Shown here one piece after another: positions 37,245-39,417 of a stretch of 39,417 bases of DNA (the first letter of the stretch is position 1; each line of letters starts with the position of its first letter). The position numbers were made by a program, and so were the translations under genes. The stretch is from an uncultured Phascolarctobacterium sp. (GTDB lineage: Bacteria; Bacillota; Negativicutes; Acidaminococcales; Acidaminococcaceae). Below the pieces are notes generated by a model. That model did no database searches. It saw only the letters and a program-made list of their open reading frames with translations, and was not told the DNA's origin. The stretch is from NCBI RefSeq assembly GCF_900770955.1, contig NZ_CAAGLX010000019.1:1-39417 (forward strand), read 5' to 3'.

Positions 37245-38495
37245 TTACGCTTCACCTGCTTTCTCCACGCCATACATTGCGTACACCTCATCCAAATCCT
37301 GCCGAAACTTTTCTGTCACAGCCTTGTTGCTGCACGAAAAGCCTTCAATACGGCCGATAAAGGTTCGCAGCCACGGCAGCATTTCGCCTGCATCATGCAC
37401 ATCGGCAATAAAACGATAATGCTCATCATCTATTTTTTCCACTCGTCCGCAGCGCTTTTCCCGCTCCAGACATTGCAGAATATACGGCTCGTCACTGCTG
37501 ATGCGCACGACAAGCTCTACATGCTCTAAAGCATCGGCAGCAGGCACTCTGTTCATAGATACACCCCAAAGCTTCTGCTCCATCTGCTCAGCCATAGCAT
37601 AAAACTTATCGTAATCACGCACAGGCTTAGCTTCCAGAACACGTTCAAGATTATCCAGACGGCAGAAAATAATCCTCTGCGCCTTGAAGAACCAGCACAT
37701 CACATAACGCCGGCCGCTTTGCGTGCTTACATAAATCTTCAGCGGCAGCACGCGGAAAGATATATTATTGCCTTTGGAAGAACAGCTTTCAATACGCACA
37801 CACTGCTTGTGCTCCATCGCCGCCAGTAAATCAAGCAGCACATCACTCTCCAAGGCATGCAGCAGATAATGATGCTTATAGGAAAATACACTGCTGCCGG
37901 CAGTAAGCTTATCCTCTATAAAGCTGCCCACAACACCTATCTGATTCGTTTCCGCAAAAAAACTCACGGCATCGCGCCAGGCATCTAAATCGACATCGTC
38001 CTTGCTGCGCTCATAATATAATTCACGCCCGCATTTTTCATTTTCTATTAAACCAAGCTCTGCATATTCTGCCAATTTCTTGCGCACAGTTGAAATATCC
38101 AACGCCGCCGGTTCAGCAAAATAGGCTAAATACGCTTCATCCATCCTGTCCATAAGCTGACGCAGAGTCATTTTTTCACCGTCCTGCAAAATGTCCAGCA
38201 GGAAAAAATGCAGCATGATATCATTCGCCGTAAAGCTTTTGGCTTTTAATGCTTTATAAAAAGGATTATGCCGGATTTTTCTGCTGTCTACGGAAATAAA
38301 GCAGTTCTTACCGCCGGCATTCTGGCGGAAATACATATACTCCCCCAGCCAGCTTTCAATGCGTCTGCGCTCGTTGTCATAGCTGCGTGCGCTTTTATCC
38401 GCAAAATCGGCTCTGCTCTTAAAGCCAAAGACATAAAAATCACGCATCAGCTGCCGTATATTATCAAAGTTTTTTATTAACTCATTAAAAGCCAC
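37245..38495 (-). CDS. WYL-domain protein A (putative transcription regulator)
   Basis: A 416-residue protein read from the GTG at 38495 (AAGGAGG 9 bases upstream; a GTG three codons earlier abuts that site and is unlikely). The N-terminal part (to about 180) looks like a winged-helix region, with MTLRQLMDRMDEAYLAYF and DISTVRKKLAEYAELGLIE. The WYL core is at CVRIESCSSKG...FRVLPLKIYVSTQSGRRYVMCW, and a C-terminal WCX-like region follows. It pairs with WYL protein B. The pair sits upstream of the RNA-repair genes and probably senses broken RNA or a nucleotide signal, by analogy with other WYL regulators. Confidence 0.87.
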   Translation of the reverse strand: MAFNELIKNFDNIRQLMRDFYVFGFKSRADFADKSARSYDNERRRIESWLGEYMYFRQNAGGKNCFISVDSRKIRHNPFYKALKAKSFTANDIMLHFFLLDILQDGEKMTLRQLMDRMDEAYLAYFAEPAALDISTVRKKLAEYAELGLIENEKCGRELYYERSKDDVDLDAWRDAVSFFAETNQIGVVGSFIEDKLTAGSSVFSYKHHYLLHALESDVLLDLLAAMEHKQCVRIESCSSKGNNISFRVLPLKIYVSTQSGRRYVMCWFFKAQRIIFCRLDNLERVLEAKPVRDYDKFYAMAEQMEQKLWGVSMNRVPAADALEHVELVVRISSDEPYILQCLEREKRCGRVEKIDDEHYRFIADVHDAGEMLPWLRTFIGRIEGFSCSNKAVTEKFRQDLDEVYAMYGVEKAGEA

Positions 38496-38557
38496 GGCCA
38501 GCACCCTCCTTCCGCAGCAATTCCGCTAAACAGTATTCCCAAAATACGCTGACAATT

Positions 38558-38637
38558 CAGTGTTGATTTTTCACTTCAGCACTGATTTATCTTTAGTATA
38601 TCACACATCAACGACAAATTTTGTCTATGTCAGACAA
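38558..38637 (-). promoter_or_regulatory. Control region of the WYL/RNA-repair island
   Basis: A -10 box TATACT (38595-38600). Upstream are overlapping inverted repeats GACAAA-T-TTTGTC (38613-38625) and TTGTC-n7-GACAA (38621-38637). Downstream of the -10 is CAGTGTTGA/TCAGCACTG (38558-38566 with 38576-38584). A related GTCTGTCTTGT string lies before the small basic protein gene. These may be WYL operator sites. Confidence 0.5.
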
Positions 38638-38695
38638 TCGAATACACTCTAAAATAAAAAAGGGAATAAGTTTTTTCTACGTTACAGGCAACAAG

Positions 38696-38747
38696 AAAAG
38701 CGCAGCTATCAGCATACTTTATGCATGTATAACAGCTACGCTTTTTT
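38696..38747. terminator. Bidirectional terminator-like hairpin
   Basis: AAAAGCG-c-AGCT (38696-38707) pairs with AGCT-a-CGCTTTT (38734-38745), with T residues continuing on the + strand. It can end the - strand gene at 38814. The rest of 38638-38813 shows no gene. Confidence 0.65.
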
Positions 38748-38813
38748 ATTACCATTGATAAAAACTTGCGCACTTGCGAGCTTAAAGGTTATGTGCGGAT
38801 TTTGCCGAAAGCC

Positions 38814-39062
38814 TCAGCCCTCATCCCTGATGTTTTCTATTTCATCCTGTACATCATTGCGACGCTCTTCCAAATCGTCGTAGCTTTCACCGTTGACCTG
38901 TCTTTCTGCTATTTCATCCTCGATATCGGACTTTTCTTCTTCCAGATTCAAAAGCTCTTCTCTTGCAGCATAAACACAGTTATCTTGAGAAAAGATAAGA
39001 GGCAGCGCCGCAAACAATGACATCATCAGCAGCACTTTAGCTATAATAGTTTTTATTTTCAT
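38814..39062 (-). CDS. Small secreted coiled-coil protein
   Basis: An 82-residue protein from the ATG at 39062 (GAGGGTG upstream). It starts with a signal peptide, KIKTIIAKVLLMMSLFAALPLIF, with cleavage likely near YAA. A highly acidic helical region follows (ELLNLEEEKSDIEDEIAER, then DDLEERRNDVQDEIENI) with heptad-like spacing. No family is recognised. It is probably exported across the inner membrane. Confidence 0.6.
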   Translation of the reverse strand: MKIKTIIAKVLLMMSLFAALPLIFSQDNCVYAAREELLNLEEEKSDIEDEIAERQVNGESYDDLEERRNDVQDEIENIRDEG

Positions 39063-39130
39063 AATTACACCCTCACGATAAAATATTCTCAAAGCGTTTT
39101 GCAAATTTCGGCTAACATATAAGTTACTAT

Positions 39131-39417
39131 TTACCACTCCAAGGTCAGACCAACCCCGACCTCCTCAATGATATAAACTGCTTTTTATTTTCGTCAACTT
39201 CTCGAATTTTCATACAACTTGTTACCCCATCAATTGCCATCTGCTTTATTTCATCAAACTGGTATTTTCAAATTAGTCTTTGCAAATAACCTTTGAACCT
39301 TCACCATCAATTACAATTCCCTGACGGTTGTTAATTGGGCATAGATTCAAATCCGAAAACTCAGTCATTATTTTCTCGGTAACTTTCTTAAATGGTGCTG
39401 TAAGATAATGCGGAAGA
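39131..39417 (-). pseudogene. Decayed gene remnant with frame changes (extends beyond window)
   Basis: Coding-like sequence in pieces. An edge fragment reads TAPFKKVTEKIMTEFSDLNL and ends VICKD at a stop at 39273-39275. A second piece reads FDEIKQMAIDGVTSCMKIRE, then VDENKK, and continues in the next frame as AVYIIEEVGVGLTLEW to a stop at 39131-39133. Adding one A to the AAAAA tract would join the second piece into a single frame. I do not recognise the family. A sequencing error at the A-tract is possible. Confidence 0.45.

Overview
The window covers the integrase-side part of an integrated temperate siphovirus-like prophage (about 1-19374) and then a stretch of host chromosome (about 19374-39417). 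The host looks like an anaerobic, diderm Firmicute of the Negativicutes, perhaps Acidaminococcaceae such as Phascolarctobacterium. This rests on gene style and codon use only and is held with modest confidence. Anaerobic redox genes are common: clostridial-type ferredoxins, an F420H2-dehydrogenase-beta-like protein, an Mrp/NBP35 ATPase and a thioredoxin/thioredoxin-reductase fusion.

Prophage. From right to left: tRNA-Pro(CGG), whose 3' end is the likely attachment site; a tyrosine integrase (17872-19158); a cargo locus with a DUF3800 gene followed by two strongly folded intergenic elements; then the immunity region. The immunity region has a CI-like regulator plus ImmA protease on the + strand facing a Cro-like regulator and a BRO/ANT antirepressor on the - strand. 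Two near-consensus promoters and a family of TCAC-n5-GTGA operators lie between them. The early - strand operon encodes an excisionase-like protein, LysM protein, Gp157, an annealing protein, an HNH protein, a replication initiator (with an iteron-like array inside the gene), a DnaC-type loader, many small zinc-ribbon proteins, DUF3310 and SSB. A divergent two-gene insert (HTH regulator and a stand-alone Cas2/SinR-like protein) follows. Then come DUF1064, an ArpU-like late regulator, a strong promoter, an envelope-anchored protein, a tRNA-Tyr, a highly structured leader, a phage metallopeptidase, TerS, TerL, portal and the start of the head-morphogenesis gene. The other end of the prophage and its tail and lysis genes lie beyond position 1.

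Host, + strand block 20028-24686: mscL, tyrS, brnQ, an Mrp-type Fe-S carrier ATPase and a YbaK-type tRNA deacylase. Host, - strand redox block 24841-32260: a DUF134/NifX-domain regulator with a palindromic operator over a near-perfect promoter, Trx-TrxR fusion, 2[4Fe-4S] ferredoxin, membrane Fe-S protein, DUF6125, an F420H2-DH-beta-like protein and a short UvrA paralogue.

Host RNA-repair island, 32432-38495 on the - strand: two tandem WYL-domain regulators, a terminator, then a small basic protein, KptA (RNA 2'-phosphotransferase), a Thg1-like 3'-5' polymerase, and a three-domain kinase/metallophosphatase/Rnl1-like ligase. Together these can be read as a cut-RNA sensing and healing system: end healing, 3'-5' rebuilding, sealing and removal of a leftover 2'-phosphate. 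This island and the DUF3800-plus-RNA locus are the two most interesting systems in the window.
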